DNA of 32,996 nucleotides from assembly GCA_016200125.1 (NCBI GenBank), contig JACQFK010000194.1, positions 1 through 32,996 of the forward strand, in the 5' to 3' direction. Positions 32,123 through 32,996 of this stretch are shown in pieces (the first letter of the stretch is position 1; every line of letters begins with the position of its first letter). Origin of the DNA: Planctomycetota bacterium (GTDB lineage: Bacteria > Planctomycetota > MHYJ01 > JACPRB01). Position numbers and translations under genes: made by a program. Below the pieces are notes generated by a model that searched no databases, was not told the origin of the DNA, and saw nothing but the letters and a program-made list of their open reading frames with translations.

Positions 32123-32128
32123 GTATTA
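32123..32128 (-). promoter_or_regulatory. putative -10 box of the small membrane protein gene
   Basis: TAATAC on the minus strand, preceded by TG (TGTAATAC, extended-type), is 8 bases from the ATG at 32114. The -35 is not clear. Confidence 0.35.
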
Positions 32129-32151
32129 CACCAAAGTTCCGGGATCTAAGG

Positions 32152-32996
32152 CTATCCCTCGGTGGCGGGGGCGGCGGGGGCGTCCTCCTCGACCACGGTG
32201 CGGCCGGTGACGATGGTGATGTCGTCGTGTTGCGGCGCGTCGCCCTGGTGGGCCTCGAGCTCGGTCACCAGGAGGGAGAGGAACTCGCTCGAGCTCTTGT
32301 CCGCCAGCTGCTTCACCCGGAGGTAGAAGCGGTTCTGGCCGAACTGCTCGTTGTTGCGGTTCATGGACTCGATGACGCCGTCGGTGTAGAGGGCGAAGCG
32401 GTCGCCCTTGAAGAGCTGGATCTTCTGCTCCTTGAGGGTCTTCTCGAAGAGCGGCCCCTTGTCGATGCCGAGCGCCAGGCCGTTGGGGTTGACGAGGTGG
32501 CAGGTGTTGGAGGCCTTGCGCCAGAGGACCATGGGGTTGTGGCCGGCGGAGACGCAGGTCAGGACGGCCTTCTGGAGCTGGAGGATCGCGTAGTAGACCG
32601 TGACGAACATGCCGCGCTTGATGTCGTGGTAGAGGACGCGATTGACGCGCGTGAGGGTTTCGGCGGGGGAGAGGGTGCGGACCGCCTCGCTCTTCACGAG
32701 CGCGCGGGTCTCGGTCATCACGATCGATCCCGGAATGCCCTTGCCCGACACGTCGGCGACGAGGATGCCGAGGTGGTCGGCGTCGATCTCGATGAAGTCG
32801 TAGTAGTCGCCGCCGACCTCGCGCGAGGGGCGGTAGTAGGCGGAGACGTCGTAGCCGGGGATCTGGGGGACCTTGCGGGGCAGCAGGTTCGCCTGCAGCT
32901 CCTCGGCGATCGCGAGCTCGTGGTCGAGCATCTTGCGCTCGACGTCGGACAGGTCCTCGTCGGCGTTCTTGTGCTTGAGGAGGCCCATGCGCTGGC
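32152..32996 (-). CDS. SpoIIE-type (PP2C) serine phosphatase, may be 5'-truncated
   Basis: At least 278 residues. An N-terminal helix (ERKMLDHELAIAEELQANLLP) is followed by the RsbU/SpoIIE catalytic domain: REVGGDYYDFIE, VADVSGKGIPGSIVM, TCVSAGHNPMVLWR and HDDITIVTGR, with the metal-binding aspartates present. Such enzymes dephosphorylate anti-sigma factor antagonists in partner-switching stress control. An ATG lies at 32988, but the frame stays open to the window edge, so a sensor domain (GAF, PAS or HAMP) may be encoded outside. No anti-sigma factor is in the window. Confidence 0.9.
   Translation of the reverse strand, partial: QRMGLLKHKNADEDLSDVERKMLDHELAIAEELQANLLPRKVPQIPGYDVSAYYRPSREVGGDYYDFIEIDADHLGILVADVSGKGIPGSIVMTETRALVKSEAVRTLSPAETLTRVNRVLYHDIKRGMFVTVYYAILQLQKAVLTCVSAGHNPMVLWRKASNTCHLVNPNGLALGIDKGPLFEKTLKEQKIQLFKGDRFALYTDGVIESMNRNNEQFGQNRFYLRVKQLADKSSSEFLSLLVTELEAHQGDAPQHDDITIVTGRTVVEEDAPAAPATEG

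Noticed and set aside
1..32996. CRISPR array, tRNA or rRNA gene, insertion sequence, phage or known defence system
   Set aside because: I found no regularly spaced repeats, no cloverleaf with CCA-type end, no transposase or integrase motif and no recognisable defence domain.

Overview
The window is high-GC bacterial DNA that most resembles a member of the Planctomycetota. The best markers are a DUF1549/DUF1553 protein followed directly by a DUF1501 protein (1-4088), a DUF1598 protein (24707-25999), a sulfatase, and many exported proteins of unknown role with lipobox or twin-arginine leaders. Assignments rest on protein motifs read by eye; no database search was run. I see no rRNA, tRNA, CRISPR array, insertion sequence or phage gene, and no gene-free stretch reaches 300 bases.

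Layout. 1-4933 (+): truncated DUF1549/DUF1553 gene, DUF1501 gene and a shikimate dehydrogenase variant, tightly packed. 4934-8442 (-): a molybdopterin oxidoreductase whose stop overlaps the start of a lipoprotein sulfatase. 8490-11673 (+): three exported carbohydrate-related proteins, namely a GH76-like glycosidase, an esterase and a frame-disrupted protein with two related binding-type domains. 11670-14945 (-): a GntR/FCD regulator, a D-apionolactonase-like protein and a Tat-exported RidA protein, which look like a sugar-acid catabolic unit with its own operator. 15062-18181 (+): exported beta-propeller protein, zinc alcohol dehydrogenase and membrane acyltransferase. 18171-19358 (-): serine hydrolase lipoprotein. 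19473-23134 (+): ferredoxin/metallo-beta-lactamase fusion, a zinc-ribbon membrane-anchored surface protein and a TPR protein. 23119-24577: an orphan ABC ATPase (-), a leader-bearing acylphosphatase (+) and an ArsR repressor (-). 24707-26431 (+): DUF1598 and DUF3806-like genes. 26468-28132 (-): acyl-CoA synthetase. 28190-30102 (+): a lipoprotein and an alpha-toroid protein. 30128-32996 (-): a low-GC membrane protein, two small membrane-associated proteins and a SpoIIE-type phosphatase that runs to the window edge.

Two genome-style signals stand out. First, at least six genes have a TANNNT-like or related -10 hexamer only 6-8 bases before the start codon, as expected for leaderless mRNAs. Second, five convergent gene pairs abut or overlap at their stop codons. 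The regulatory sites most worth testing are a 12-bp perfect palindrome inside the putative gntR promoter (14981-14992) and a 10-bp inverted repeat whose right arm is the ribosome-binding site of the gene at 10644.
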